From Priestia megaterium NBRC 15308 = ATCC 14581 (GTDB lineage Bacteria > Bacillota > Bacilli > Bacillales > Bacillaceae_H), in the NCBI RefSeq assembly GCF_000832985.1, contig NZ_CP009920.1, positions 5,202,501 to 5,266,500 of the forward strand: a stretch of DNA of 64,000 nt, read 5' to 3'. This document shows positions 25,664 to 34,490 of this stretch, in pieces. The position numbers and the translations under genes are program-made. Numbering within the stretch: the stretch's first letter is position 1; each line of letters begins with the position of its first letter. Under the pieces are notes generated by a model that saw nothing but the letters and a program-made list of their open reading frames with translations, had not been told where the DNA came from and ran no database searches.

Positions 25664-27181
25664 CTATACTTTTTGTGTTTGCTCCGGGCTTTTATAGTTG
25701 TCTATTAACTGATACAGCTTTTCCATATCTACGGCTTCTCTCACATATGCTGCTGCTTTTGAAAAAGATTCCTCTTTTTGCAGGCGACTGTTGAATGTGT
25801 CCGTAATAGGCGGCAATTTTTTATGTTTACGAATTTGATTAAGCAAAGCTCTGCGCAAAGCATCATTATGAAACACATCATGAACATACGTGCCAATGAC
25901 GTTGTCTTTAACCGTTCCTTCTTTTTCATGCTCTACCACTGCAAAAGCTTCCGTGGTGCTCTTAGAAATCGTCTTTCCCATATGAATTTCGTAGCCTTCA
26001 ATCGAAACTCTTTCACTTTCTAGCTGGACATACCCAGCAACTCTTTCTGTTTTTTTGCTGGTTGTCATAACCGTTTCCACTGGAAGCAAGCCCAGCCCTT
26101 TAATGGATTCAATCCGAGATTCTACTGCATCAGGGTCTGTAATTGTCTCCCCTAGCATTTGATATCCTCCGCAGATGCCAATGACGTGAACGTTCGTTGT
26201 GTTCAATACTTGATTAATGGCTAGATCCAGGCCGCTTTCTTGTAAAAACTGCGCATCTTCAATCGTATTTTTGCTTCCTGGTAAAACAATTAAATCAGGC
26301 GTACCTAATTGCGACGGCTTGGTTACAAGCCTCACGTGACAGTCTTCTTCTAAGCTTAAAGGATCGATGTCTGTAAAATTTGAGATGCGCGGGTACGAGA
26401 TGACCGCAATATCAATTTCTTTTAACGGATTCACAAGCGTTGAGTAATTTCTAAGTGATAACGAATCTTCCGCATCAATTTCCACGTTGTTCATATAAGG
26501 AATAACTCCTAGAACCGGAACACCCGTGTATTCTTCAAACCACTTCAAACCTGGTTTTAAAAGTTCTAAATCTCCTCGGAATTTATTAATTAACACCCCG
26601 ATAACTCTAGACTTGTGTTCATCTGGAAGCAATTGAAGAGTACCCACTAGGCTCGCGAAAACGCCACCTTTATCAATATCTCCTACTAGCACAACAGGCG
26701 CTTCTGCTATTTTTGCAACACGCATATTTACGAGTTCCCGATCGTTCAAATTGACTTCGGCAGGACTTCCAGCGCCTTCAATCACAATTCGATCATAATG
26801 ATTGGCAAGCTCTTTATAAGCTTCCGTGATAACGTTCAAACCTTCATTAAAAAATTCTTGCCGATACTGAAAAGCAAACATATTACGTAGCGGTTTTCCG
26901 TGAACGACAATTTGAGATTCATGATCACGAGTTGGTTTAATTAAAATAGGGTTCATATTGGTTGTTGCTTCTACTCCAGCCGCTTCTGCTTGAATTCCTT
27001 GCGCTCTGCCAATTTCTTTTCCATCCATTGTAATGTATGAATTAAGCGCCATATTTTGCGATTTAAACGGTGCAGTTTGATAGCCGTCTTCTTTAAAAAT
27101 ACGGCAAAATGCTGTAGCAATCATGCTTTTTCCAGCGTCTGAGTGCGTTCCTTGAATCATAAGCGGTTTTCCTTTTTTCAC
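25664..27181 (-). CDS. cobQ: Cobyric acid synthase (CobQ/CbiP)
   Basis: A 505-residue amidotransferase that amidates four side chains of adenosylcobyrinic a,c-diamide with glutamine and ATP. N-terminal dethiobiotin synthetase-like ATPase: MIQGTHSDAGKS P-loop, FKSQNMALNS, EGAGSPAEVNL. C-terminal class I glutaminase: Cys in VIGICGGYQMLG and a later His in IGTYVHDVFH. I start at GTG 27181, 8 nt after GGGAG; the GTG at 27190 lies on the Shine-Dalgarno itself. Controlled by the cobalamin riboswitch just upstream. No other corrin-ring genes are nearby. Confidence 0.95.
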   Translation of the reverse strand: MKKGKPLMIQGTHSDAGKSMIATAFCRIFKEDGYQTAPFKSQNMALNSYITMDGKEIGRAQGIQAEAAGVEATTNMNPILIKPTRDHESQIVVHGKPLRNMFAFQYRQEFFNEGLNVITEAYKELANHYDRIVIEGAGSPAEVNLNDRELVNMRVAKIAEAPVVLVGDIDKGGVFASLVGTLQLLPDEHKSRVIGVLINKFRGDLELLKPGLKWFEEYTGVPVLGVIPYMNNVEIDAEDSLSLRNYSTLVNPLKEIDIAVISYPRISNFTDIDPLSLEEDCHVRLVTKPSQLGTPDLIVLPGSKNTIEDAQFLQESGLDLAINQVLNTTNVHVIGICGGYQMLGETITDPDAVESRIESIKGLGLLPVETVMTTSKKTERVAGYVQLESERVSIEGYEIHMGKTISKSTTEAFAVVEHEKEGTVKDNVIGTYVHDVFHNDALRRALLNQIRKHKKLPPITDTFNSRLQKEESFSKAAAYVREAVDMEKLYQLIDNYKSPEQTQKV

Positions 27182-27203
27182 TTTTCCCACTCCCTACCAC
27201 ATA

Positions 27204-27235
27204 AAAAAACCTTAACTGTAAAAGTCAAGGTTTGG
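27204..27235 (-). terminator. Riboswitch-controlled terminator before cobQ
   Basis: On the minus strand AACCTTGAC / GTTAAGGTT with one G-U pair, followed by T7, lies between the riboswitch aptamer and the cobQ start, where an attenuator belongs. Confidence 0.8.
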
Positions 27236-27295
27236 TCATGCGCTCATTAACACATTGTCTTGACTTATTTCTCCCACCGAAAAATAAGGGGTTTT

Positions 27296-27445
27296 TAAAA
27301 GCAGGTCTCCTGGCTTATGCTTCGTTTTACTTCTGCACCCTTCCTAGTTTGACTAGTGGGTCTTTGCAGGTTCATCCACATTTACAGTAGCGGGGGCTGC
27401 ACCGGATTTACACCGATTTCCCTATTATCCTCCTTAGAGGCACTT
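27296..27445 (-). ncRNA. Cobalamin (AdoCbl-type) riboswitch
   Basis: Minus strand shows the conserved B12 box AGCCAGGAGACCTGC at 27315-27301, the GCCCCCGCTACTGTAA segment near 27398-27383 and the GGTGTAAATCC entry near 27415. Order and spacing match the cobalamin riboswitch. It lies about 110 nt before cobQ, so high cobalamin should shut off cobQ through the terminator downstream. Gap 27191-27600 is otherwise explained by it. Confidence 0.95.
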
Positions 27446-27550
27446 TTAAAATCATTTATTCTTTATTGTAACGAATTTTATAACCATTCACAATAACGAT
27501 TTTCTTCTATTATTATATATTACTGTGTTTATACTTATTTGGGTCTCGTA

Positions 27551-27559
27551 TGCTATAAT
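27551..27559 (+). promoter_or_regulatory. Extended -10 promoter element
   Basis: TGCTATAAT matches the extended -10 TGNTATAAT, about 50 bp before the DUF218 start codon; the -35 is weak, as is common with this type. Confidence 0.55.
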
Positions 27560-27609
27560 AACAATTATTTTCCAAACATCTTATGAAATAGCTAGGAAGG
27601 TGCTCACAG

Positions 27610-28173
27610 TTGAAGAAAAAAATGATTTATACCTTTATTGGTTCTCTTGTTCTTTATATAGCAATTATATCTTTTTGTATGTATCAAACTGCTCACAAGC
27701 CTGTTCCGCAAAACGCAGATTATGTGCTCGTTTTAGGTTCTAAAGTAGATGGTGACAAAATGTCTCCTAGTTTAAAAGAACGAGTAAAGACGGCTTTATC
27801 TTATTTACAAGCACATCAACAAACAAAAGTTATCGTAACGGGCGGAAAAGGATCCGATGAAGCAATTTCTGAAGCAGAGGCAGCCTATCGTTTTCTGCGG
27901 AAAGAAGGAATTAAAGAGAATCGAATTATAAAAGAAAATCAGTCAACTTCTACTTTTGAGAATTTTACTTTTACTAAACAGAAAGTTGATATTCAACACA
28001 AAAAAGTCGTCCTTGTTAGCAGTGATTTTCATTTATTTCGCGCCTCTATTATTGCTAAACGTCAAGGTTTTGACGTTTATCCTTTAGGTGCAAAGACACC
28101 AAATTCAATTAAACTTCAAGCCTACTTTCGTGAGTATGCTGCTATATTAAAAACGTGGCTGTTTGATAAGTAA
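27610..28173 (+). CDS. DUF218 (YdcF/SanA-like) membrane-anchored protein
   Basis: A 187-residue protein that starts with TTG 27610, 9 nt after AGGAAGG. It has an N-terminal membrane anchor (about 5-25) and the DUF218 domain: DYVLVLGSKVDGDKMSPSLKERV, VIVTGGKGSDEAISEAEAAYRFLRKEGI, ENQSTSTFENFTFTK, and VVLVSSDFHLFRASIIAKRQG. This is the SanA/YdcF family, involved in envelope integrity in E. coli; chemistry is not settled. Divergent from cobQ and ends at a terminator. Confidence 0.85.
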   Translation: MKKKMIYTFIGSLVLYIAIISFCMYQTAHKPVPQNADYVLVLGSKVDGDKMSPSLKERVKTALSYLQAHQQTKVIVTGGKGSDEAISEAEAAYRFLRKEGIKENRIIKENQSTSTFENFTFTKQKVDIQHKKVVLVSSDFHLFRASIIAKRQGFDVYPLGAKTPNSIKLQAYFREYAAILKTWLFDK

Positions 28174-28200
28174 ATAGAGTACACCCCCTATACAAGCGAA

Positions 28201-28232
28201 AAACACGGCATGAATTCATGCCGTGTTTTTTT
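28201..28232. terminator. Perfect palindromic terminator
   Basis: AAACACGGCATGAATTCATGCCGTGTTT with flanking T run lies between convergent genes and overlaps the end of the permease gene; works for both. Confidence 0.9.
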
Positions 28233-28233
28233 A

Positions 28234-29805
28234 TTAATCATCTGTATCGATAACTGCTTTTGGTAAACCTGTGTATTTCGCCCAGTAGAAAATACCAAGT
28301 GAAACAAGAGCAATTAAAATTAAGTCAAGCGGGTTGCTTAGCACACCTTGTCCTCCACCAAATGAACCTAGATAAGAGATAACAAGCATAATAATATAAT
28401 AAGCAACTAGCCACCAAGCAGATTTAAGCTGCTGTGCAAATTTTACAACGTCAGTTGGTACGTATTTCTTAAACGCTACGTAGATAACAACCATTAGAAG
28501 CTGTGATCCTAGCAGCCAAGAAATTGTCGTCCACCCTGACCAATATACGATGTATGAACAGAAAATAAATGATACAGGAGCAATAACGCTCATGCCTTTT
28601 AATTTAAAAGGTTTTTTAAGATCTTTTGCATTTACTCTGAATGCAGCAGCTGAAATTGGCGCAATCGCATAAGACAGAATAAGTGCCACTGAACATACGT
28701 TTACTAGCGCTTCCCAAGAAGGAAATGGCAGTGTCCAGAATACGGACATTCCAAATGATAGCCATAGTGACGCACGTGGAATTCCTGTTTTCTTATCTAC
28801 TTTTGAGAAACGTTTAAATAATGTTCCATTACGAGACCAAGCATAAACTAAACGAGAAGTTGTATTCATGAAGATGTTCCCGTTACCGCCTGGTGATAAA
28901 ATAGCATCAAAAATAACAAGCGTTACTAACCAGCCAAGGCCTAAAATAAGTGCAATATCTTTAAATGGTAAAGAGAATTGCTCTTGAATTGTTCCCCATC
29001 CTCCTGATAGCATATCAGCCGGGATGTTACCAATGAACAATACTTGCAGTGCTGTGTAAATAATCGCTGAAAGTACAATACAGATAATGAGCGCGATTGG
29101 AATATTACGCTGCGGGTTTTTAACTTCACTGGCTACAGAAACAATAGGGTGAAGTCCTAGGTAAGCAAACATAACGCCACCTGTTGAAATGGCTGCTTGG
29201 ATACCATTAAAACCAAACGGAGCAAAATCGCCAGTTGTAAAGTTAGCTGATTTAAAGTGATAAGCCAACACGACGATAATTGTAAGAGGAACCGCATATT
29301 TGAACACAGATATAATAACATTTGACTTAGCAAATGCTTTTACACTTACGTAGTTAATGATAAAAAATAGCGTTAATAACGCGAACTGAAATAACCAGCC
29401 GACTGTAGTAGGCGATTCAGAACCATGTTTAGTTAGACCAGGAAGCCAAAAAGCAACATACTGACGTACAGCCGTTACCTCGATAGCAATCAAACTAGTG
29501 TAAGCAATAATGGTAATGAATGAAATTAAGTAACCCACTAAATGACCGTGTGAGTAAACCGGATAACGGATAATTCCACCGGTACGCGGCAGCGCTGCTC
29601 CAAGTTCAGCATACACTAAACCGATAAGTAAAATAATGACTCCGCCAATCAGCCACGAAAAACTTCCGGCTGGCCCAGCCTTTGACGCTACGTTACTAAC
29701 CGCAAATAACCAGGCGGAACCAAAAATAGCTCCCATCCCAATTAACGTTAGGTCAAGTAACGATATTGATTTTTTAAATTTTCCTTGATTTCCTTGATCA
29801 GACAT
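28234..29805 (-). CDS. APC family amino acid permease
   Basis: A 523-residue permease with about twelve to fourteen membrane helices. Typical entry: SLLDLTLIGMGAIFGSAWLFAVSNVASKAGPAGSFSWLIGG, then AELGAALPRTGGIIRYPVYSHG, and further on FAYLGLHPIVSVASEVKNPQRNIPIAL. The shape resembles B. subtilis YbeC (AimA), an importer of glutamate and serine; the substrate here is inference. ATG 29805 follows AAAGGAGGA and is preferred over the frame start at 29829. Single gene; 250 bp upstream region holds no gene before repeat D. Confidence 0.85.
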   Translation of the reverse strand: MSDQGNQGKFKKSISLLDLTLIGMGAIFGSAWLFAVSNVASKAGPAGSFSWLIGGVIILLIGLVYAELGAALPRTGGIIRYPVYSHGHLVGYLISFITIIAYTSLIAIEVTAVRQYVAFWLPGLTKHGSESPTTVGWLFQFALLTLFFIINYVSVKAFAKSNVIISVFKYAVPLTIIVVLAYHFKSANFTTGDFAPFGFNGIQAAISTGGVMFAYLGLHPIVSVASEVKNPQRNIPIALIICIVLSAIIYTALQVLFIGNIPADMLSGGWGTIQEQFSLPFKDIALILGLGWLVTLVIFDAILSPGGNGNIFMNTTSRLVYAWSRNGTLFKRFSKVDKKTGIPRASLWLSFGMSVFWTLPFPSWEALVNVCSVALILSYAIAPISAAAFRVNAKDLKKPFKLKGMSVIAPVSFIFCSYIVYWSGWTTISWLLGSQLLMVVIYVAFKKYVPTDVVKFAQQLKSAWWLVAYYIIMLVISYLGSFGGGQGVLSNPLDLILIALVSLGIFYWAKYTGLPKAVIDTDD

Positions 29806-30085
29806 AAAATCCTCCTTTAAAATTCCCACTCCACATATCTACGCCCTTGCGTCCGATATGGGATTCTTTACATCATCCTCCTCTTACTAAGACCTCACAA
29901 GTGGATATGTTAACAAATATTCTCTAAAAAACCAAGTTAAAAACTTTATTTTTTTGTAAAACATCGTTGAATTGCTTATGTATAGCGCATAAATTCCACA
30001 GAAGATTTGAGGACTACTCCTCCTATTTAACCGCATTTTTCTTAGGTTAAACATAAAAGAATATTCAAACTATTTATCAAAAAAA

Positions 30086-30223
30086 GAGGCTGAGACATAA
30101 CGAAATCAACCGCTAGAAGCAGCTACTACATACGCAAAACCTACGCTTGCCATACCAATGAAAAAATCCGAACGATGAATCGTTCGGATTTTGCTTCAAC
30201 TAAAATAATTTTGTCCGTACCTC
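30086..30223 (-). repeat. Terminator-bearing repeat, copy D (short form)
   Basis: 138 bp. Ends GAGGCTGAGACATAACG and complement of GAGGTACGGACAAAA are kept, as is hairpin AATCCGAACGAT / ATCGTTCGGATT with a T6 tail on the minus strand; the GC-rich core is deleted. It begins 9 bp after the stop of the nitroreductase gene. Confidence 0.85.
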
Positions 30224-30232
30224 TTATTTTGC

Positions 30233-30880
30233 TTATTTAAATACTTTTACACGTTCAGTTAGCGGTTGAAATTCTTTTTCTCCCGCAGGTGACACAGGAT
30301 TACCAAATGGCATTTGGGCAATTAATTTCCATGAGCTTGGAATATTCCAAGCTGCTTTTACTTCATCGTCAATCAATGGATTGTAATGCTGTAATGTTGC
30401 TCCTAGGCCTTCGAGCTCAAGCGCTGTCCAAATCACATGCTGCAGCATGCCTGATGATTGGTTAGACCAAACCGGGAAATTTTCGCTGTAAGATGCGAAC
30501 TGCTTTTGCAATCCTTCAACTACTTCTTGATCTTCAAAGAAAAGAACTGTTCCATAGCCGCTTCCGAATAAGTTCATTTTTTGATCCGTATCTGAAAAAT
30601 TTTCAGCTGGAACAATTTTACGAAGCGTTTCTCTCGTAATATCCCATACTTTATCATGCTGTTCGCCAAATAAAACGACTACGCGTGCGCTTTGGGAATT
30701 AAATGCTGAAGGAGTATGTTTCACCGCAAAGTTAATAACTTCTTCAATTTTTTCTTCTGATATTTTTACATTTTTATCAATTGCATAAATAGAACGTCGG
30801 TTTTTAATCGCTTCATAAAAATCTTTTCCAACCTGTTGTTGATCACTTGATTTATCAAATAATTTATCTAAAAAACCCAT
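30233..30880 (-). CDS. Nitroreductase family protein (Frm2-like), MhqR-controlled
   Basis: A 215-residue FMN nitroreductase of the single-domain type. Marks: AIKNRRSIYAIDKNVKISEEKIEEVINFAVKHTPSAFNSQSARVVVLFG, VWSNQSSGMLQHVIWTALELEGLGATLQHYNPL, and IAQMPFGNP. Such enzymes reduce nitro compounds, fatty acid-derived or quinone-like electrophiles. ATG 30880 follows TAGGAGT; the longer frame to 30910 has no ribosome site. A perfect MhqR-type palindrome lies 98 bp upstream, which predicts induction by quinones and diamide, so it would be a functional analogue of MhqN. Terminator is repeat copy D. Confidence 0.85.
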   Translation of the reverse strand: MGFLDKLFDKSSDQQQVGKDFYEAIKNRRSIYAIDKNVKISEEKIEEVINFAVKHTPSAFNSQSARVVVLFGEQHDKVWDITRETLRKIVPAENFSDTDQKMNLFGSGYGTVLFFEDQEVVEGLQKQFASYSENFPVWSNQSSGMLQHVIWTALELEGLGATLQHYNPLIDDEVKAAWNIPSSWKLIAQMPFGNPVSPAGEKEFQPLTERVKVFK

Positions 30881-30977
30881 TTTCCACACTCCTAATTGTT
30901 TGTTTTTCAAGCTTAAATTGCATGTTTATACCCTTCCCCCTGATAAAAGGAGATAAACAAGATATAATGAATTCTTA

Positions 30978-30995
30978 TATCTCTAATTCGAGATA
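30978..30995. promoter_or_regulatory. MhqR-type operator
   Basis: TATCTCTAATTCGAGATA matches the ATCTCgaATTCGAGAT-type inverted repeat of the B. subtilis quinone-responsive repressor MhqR; it stands before the nitroreductase gene. Confidence 0.75.
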
Positions 30996-31108
30996 TTAAA
31001 CTAAAAAAATATTAATTGAAATTTAATTACTTTATGTAACTTACTTTACAATGATTATTTTGTTCTGTCAAGCAAAAATGATTATCTTTTTCTTTTCTTG
31101 ATTATATG

Positions 31109-31140
31109 AAAAAAGACTGCTAAATACGGCAGTCTTTTTT
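31109..31140 (-). terminator. Terminator of the SDR gene
   Basis: AAAAAAGACTGC / GCAGTCTTTTTT with a 8-nt loop, 9 bp after the stop at 31150. Confidence 0.9.
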
Positions 31141-31149
31141 CTTAGATGC

Positions 31150-31899
31150 TTAATGTTCATAAATCATCTTTCGCGTCATTCCCCCGTCTACTACGAGGTT
31201 AGCTCCTGTTACAAAATCATTTTCGACGTTTGTTAAGTACATACACGCTCTTGAGATATCGGCTGGCGTTCCCACCCGATTAGACGGATGCTGCGCATGA
31301 TCGATTTCACGAAGGCCATCGTAGTCAGATGTCTCAATCCATCCTGGAGAAATAGCGTTTACTGTGATATTGTCATCACCAAGTGAAATGGCAAGTGCGT
31401 GAGTTAAAGCAACGATTCCTCCTTTTGTAGCAGCATAGGCTTCTGTGTGAGGTTCAGACATTGTAGCTCTTGTAGAAGCTAAGTTTACAATGGAGCCTCC
31501 GCTTTCGTTTTTTCTCATCACCTTAGCTGCTTCGCGAGAGCATAGAAACACGCTGCGCAGGTTCGTATTGATAATGTCATCCCATTCATCAATGGTTAGC
31601 TCATACGGTGATTTCCAGCGGGAAACGCCTGCATTATTAATCAAAATATGTATCGTTTCATACGTACTGACCGTTTTTTCAACGAGATTTAAAATGTCGC
31701 CTTCTTTTCGGACGTCTGTTTTGACAAAAATGGCTTCTCCGCCTTGTCTTTGAATAGCTTCTGCGTGACGCTCTCCTTCGGTTTCGTCCACATCTGCCAA
31801 TACCACTTTTGCTCCTTGTTTCGCGTATGCGCGGGATACATCTTTACCTATTCCGTTCGCAGCTCCGGTAACAACAACAACTAAATCTTTAAACGACAT
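31150..31899 (-). CDS. SDR family oxidoreductase
   Basis: A 249-residue classical short-chain dehydrogenase: cofactor motif TGAANGIGKD, NNAGVSRW, catalytic Ser in IVNLASTRATMS and YAATKGG (Tyr and Lys), and the C-terminal GGMTRKMIYEH. The Asp at VLADVDE after the second strand favours NAD(H) over NADP(H). Substrate unknown; sugar, alcohol or 3-oxoacyl types are all possible. It starts 22 nt after the end of the DHH gene behind AGGAGGAG, so the two form one unit. Confidence 0.9.
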   Translation of the reverse strand: MSFKDLVVVVTGAANGIGKDVSRAYAKQGAKVVLADVDETEGERHAEAIQRQGGEAIFVKTDVRKEGDILNLVEKTVSTYETIHILINNAGVSRWKSPYELTIDEWDDIINTNLRSVFLCSREAAKVMRKNESGGSIVNLASTRATMSEPHTEAYAATKGGIVALTHALAISLGDDNITVNAISPGWIETSDYDGLREIDHAQHPSNRVGTPADISRACMYLTNVENDFVTGANLVVDGGMTRKMIYEH

Positions 31900-31920
31900 A
31901 TCATCTCCTCCTTATACGCT

Positions 31921-32892
31921 TTATTCACTTTTTTCTTCGTCTTTAAACAAGTGATCCGTGACGAAAAGAGCAAACGTTTCAGCCGTTAACTTGCATCCAG
32001 AAGCTTTTGGGTGACCTCCTCCTCCAAGGTGCCCAACAATTTCTGCTAAGTTGATTTCGTCTTTTACTGCACGGAAGCCAATCTTTTGGCGTCCCATGTC
32101 CACCATAACGGAAAAGTCGATATCTTCGTTTTCTAGACACAGTGCATTTCCTAGCTCAGACTGATATGTATCTGCGAATACAATCCCTGCGTTGTACGCT
32201 GTGTTATCAATTTCAACCCTTTCTTTTATGATTTGTTTTTGCTTGTCGTAAATGTATTTTTCAATCTTTTTTTCTTCTGCTTCTAGTAAAATTTCATGTT
32301 TGTCCGTAAACGTAAATTCTTGATTTTCAGTATGGTACGATTCACGAAGCGTTTCTAGAATAGTTTCTTTAAATTCTTCATGCGGGATTAGATAATATAG
32401 GTGATTAAGGCGCTTTGCTTTCAAGTTATTTTCATGGAACCAGTCCCACGTATCAAATAAGCGCACAAGTTCTACGTACTCATCAAGCAACGCCGTTTTT
32501 TGGAGCATGTTGTTGCGTACTAAGTAGTCGTAGAAAAGAGATGTAGCTGCCGTCTTTTTACCGTTTTCGTCTTCTGCAATAACATGAACCCAATCGTATT
32601 TCTCAGCTAGTGGAAGAGCAGAGATATGATGGTCAATAAGAGTGATTTTTTGGCCTTTTTTTACCAGTTCATTTAATTTTTCCGCTACTTCCTCATTCAC
32701 GCTAATATCCGTTATGTATAAAGCTGTGTCTCCATCGTTTTCTTCTTCAATAAAATGTGTCACTGTGTCATTGATGCGGCCAATGCTTACCGTGCTGTAA
32801 TCAAAGTTGTCATCGCCAAACGCTAACCGACCCAATAGTGCCGGACTTACCCCGTCTAAATCGTTATGTGAAATTAATTTTATTTTTTTCAT
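31921..32892 (-). CDS. DHH/DHHA1 family phosphoesterase
   Basis: A 323-residue protein of the DHH superfamily. Present are HNDLDGVSPALL (metal-binding motif I), ITDISV, the DHH-type motif LIDHHIS, and the C-terminal DHHA1 stretch HLGGGGHPKASGCKL. This domain order and the length match YorK-like and YtqI-like nanoRNase or ssDNA exonucleases, and other oligonucleotide or phosphate monoester hydrolases. Residues responsible for Mn binding appear intact. It is the first gene of a two-gene unit with the SDR gene; the biological link between them is unclear. Confidence 0.85.
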   Translation of the reverse strand: MKKIKLISHNDLDGVSPALLGRLAFGDDNFDYSTVSIGRINDTVTHFIEEENDGDTALYITDISVNEEVAEKLNELVKKGQKITLIDHHISALPLAEKYDWVHVIAEDENGKKTAATSLFYDYLVRNNMLQKTALLDEYVELVRLFDTWDWFHENNLKAKRLNHLYYLIPHEEFKETILETLRESYHTENQEFTFTDKHEILLEAEEKKIEKYIYDKQKQIIKERVEIDNTAYNAGIVFADTYQSELGNALCLENEDIDFSVMVDMGRQKIGFRAVKDEINLAEIVGHLGGGGHPKASGCKLTAETFALFVTDHLFKDEEKSE

Positions 32893-33026
32893 TAATCAAA
32901 ACTCCTTTATTTTCAGTCGCCTTAGTATATGTACCGGCTTGTATATTATAGCAATTTCAGCATAAAAATGCTGTTATTTACTTTGAAGTGAAGTCAACGT
33001 TCAGACTTAGACTTGCCTGTATCAAA

Positions 33027-33197
33027 GGAGATGAGACATAACTATCTCGATTCAATCAACAGCTAGAAGCAACTACACCCACGAAACCTACGCTCACCGA
33101 TACCAATGAAAAAATCCGAACGAATGTGATTCTTTATCAAGAATCTCGATTCATCGTTCGGATTTTCTTTTAAATAACCTACTTTTGTTCTAACCTC
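33027..33197 (-). repeat. Terminator-bearing repeat, copy E (short form)
   Basis: About 171 bp, core deleted. GGAGATGAGACATAAC on the left, hairpin CGAACGA...TCGTTCG plus AATCC flanks, and a drifted right end (complement of GAGGTTAGAACAAAAG). Begins 8 bp after the hxlB stop. Also explains the stretch 32893-33204, otherwise without a gene. Confidence 0.8.
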
Positions 33198-33204
33198 TTT
33201 CCTC

Positions 33205-33753
33205 TTATTCTAAATTGCTGTGCTGCTTAAACGCCTGTTCATGATTCATGTGATTCAAATTCCCGTATTCTAAACAAATGGTATCAAATACAACGTGAGC
33301 ACATTGATCAAATAACGAGCCCAAAGGCTGAATGGAAGCTGCTTCATTTTCACTTCGATATTTGGTTGCAGCGGGAATGTGCAGCAGCTCATCAGTATGA
33401 GCAGTTAATGGTGATTCTGTACTAGCTGAAATGCCGATAACTGAACATCCTACCTCTTTCGCTTTTTTTGCTACACTCACCACTTGCTGTGTTTTTCCTG
33501 AACCAGATACAGCCACCAACACGTCACCTGCTGCAATCGAAGGAGTAATGGTCTCCCCTACAACATATACTGTCGCACCTAAATGCATCAGTCTCATCGC
33601 AAACGATTTGCCCATTAACCCAGAGCGGCCTTCGCCTATAACAAAAATCCGTTTTGCTTGGTAAAGTGAAAACGCTACTTCTTCTATTTGCGGTTCTTTT
33701 ATGTGATTCATTACGGCCGTAATTTCGTCTAAAATCGTTTGTGTTTTTGTCAT
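33205..33753 (-). CDS. hxlB: 6-phospho-3-hexuloisomerase
   Basis: A 182-residue SIS-domain isomerase: IFVIGEGRSGLMGKSFAMRLMHLGATVYVVGETITP, then VLVAVSGSGKTQQVVSVAKKAKEVG and the AATKYR...SIQPLGSLFDQCAHVVFD end typical of PHI. It converts D-arabino-hex-3-ulose 6-phosphate to fructose 6-phosphate and completes the ribulose-monophosphate fixation of formaldehyde. The ATG overlaps the hxlA stop by one base (TAATG), so translation is coupled. Repeat copy E provides the terminator. The operator before hxlA ties it to the sugar-acid regulon. Confidence 0.93.
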   Translation of the reverse strand: MTKTQTILDEITAVMNHIKEPQIEEVAFSLYQAKRIFVIGEGRSGLMGKSFAMRLMHLGATVYVVGETITPSIAAGDVLVAVSGSGKTQQVVSVAKKAKEVGCSVIGISASTESPLTAHTDELLHIPAATKYRSENEAASIQPLGSLFDQCAHVVFDTICLEYGNLNHMNHEQAFKQHSNLE

Positions 33754-34388
33754 TATACGTTCCCCCTGCTCATAAATAAGTTTTGAAATTCAGCAGATGC
33801 TTTTGCCACATCCGCACTTTTTGTAATCGCTGATCCAATAATCGCGACGTCCGCCTTCATTTGAAGTAATGATGCTGCTGAGGTTGGATTAATTCCTCCT
33901 GCTACTGCTATTTGGGCATCTGAATGAAAATATTGCCGCAAATTTATTTGACTCAGCGATTTTCCTTCTTTTTCTTGCTCGTCTTTGCTGATATGATGGC
34001 AAAAAATAGCGTTTCTATAAATACCCACTTGCTTTTGCGAGCTGCTTGACGTGTTTAATAAATCAACCATCATTTTTTTATTCCATTTTTCGCTGACATT
34101 TGCGCAAGTATCTATCGTAGGTAAAGGTGATACACCCATGACTGTTGCTATATCTGCACCTGCTTGATAGCACATTGTAAACTCATACTCTGCGTTATCA
34201 ATCGTTTTGATATCTGCTACAATCGTCTTGTGCGGAAATGCCTGTTTGATTTTATAAATGCTTTCAATTCCATACTCTTTTATAAGAGATGTACCTACTT
34301 CAATCCAATCAACAGAGGGTTCTGCCAGCTTGGCAAGGATAATAGCTTCTTCAATTGTGACACGATCTAATGCTAATTGTATCTTCAT
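33753..34388 (-). CDS. hxlA: 3-hexulose-6-phosphate synthase (or 3-keto-L-gulonate-6-phosphate decarboxylase type)
   Basis: A 211-residue TIM-barrel protein of the orotidine-decarboxylase superfamily. Readable are LALDRVTIEEAI, WIEVGTSLI, the catalytic VADIKTIDN motif (Asp-x-Lys-x-x-Asp), GADIATVMG and AVAGGINP with IIGSAI. HPS adds formaldehyde to ribulose 5-phosphate; the KGPDC relatives decarboxylate. The partner PHI gene hxlB makes HPS the better call, but the region around CHHISKDEQEKEG is ambiguous. ATG 34388 follows GAGGAGAA. A LacI-type operator lies at 34407-34426, not an HxlR site, so control is unusual. Confidence 0.82.
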   Translation of the reverse strand: MKIQLALDRVTIEEAIILAKLAEPSVDWIEVGTSLIKEYGIESIYKIKQAFPHKTIVADIKTIDNAEYEFTMCYQAGADIATVMGVSPLPTIDTCANVSEKWNKKMMVDLLNTSSSSQKQVGIYRNAIFCHHISKDEQEKEGKSLSQINLRQYFHSDAQIAVAGGINPTSAASLLQMKADVAIIGSAITKSADVAKASAEFQNLFMSRGNV

Positions 34389-34406
34389 ATTTTTTCTCCT
34401 CACTTT

Positions 34407-34426
34407 TTACTAAACCGGTTTAGTAA
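34407..34426. promoter_or_regulatory. LacI/KdgR-type operator before hxlAB
   Basis: TTACTAAACCGGTTTAGTAA, a perfect 20-bp palindrome, 18 bp before the hxlA start codon. Identical copy at 39294-39313. Confidence 0.9.
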
Positions 34427-34457
34427 CTGCGTAAAAAAAACCAATATTTTGATGAGC

Positions 34458-34487
34458 TAAAAAGAGCACGCCATAGGCGCTCTTTTT
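34458..34487 (-). terminator. Terminator of the LacI-family regulator gene
   Basis: AAAAAGAGC-A-CGCC / GGCG-CTCTTTTT stem after the stop at 34491, ahead of the hxlAB operator. Confidence 0.8.
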
Positions 34488-34490
34488 AGT

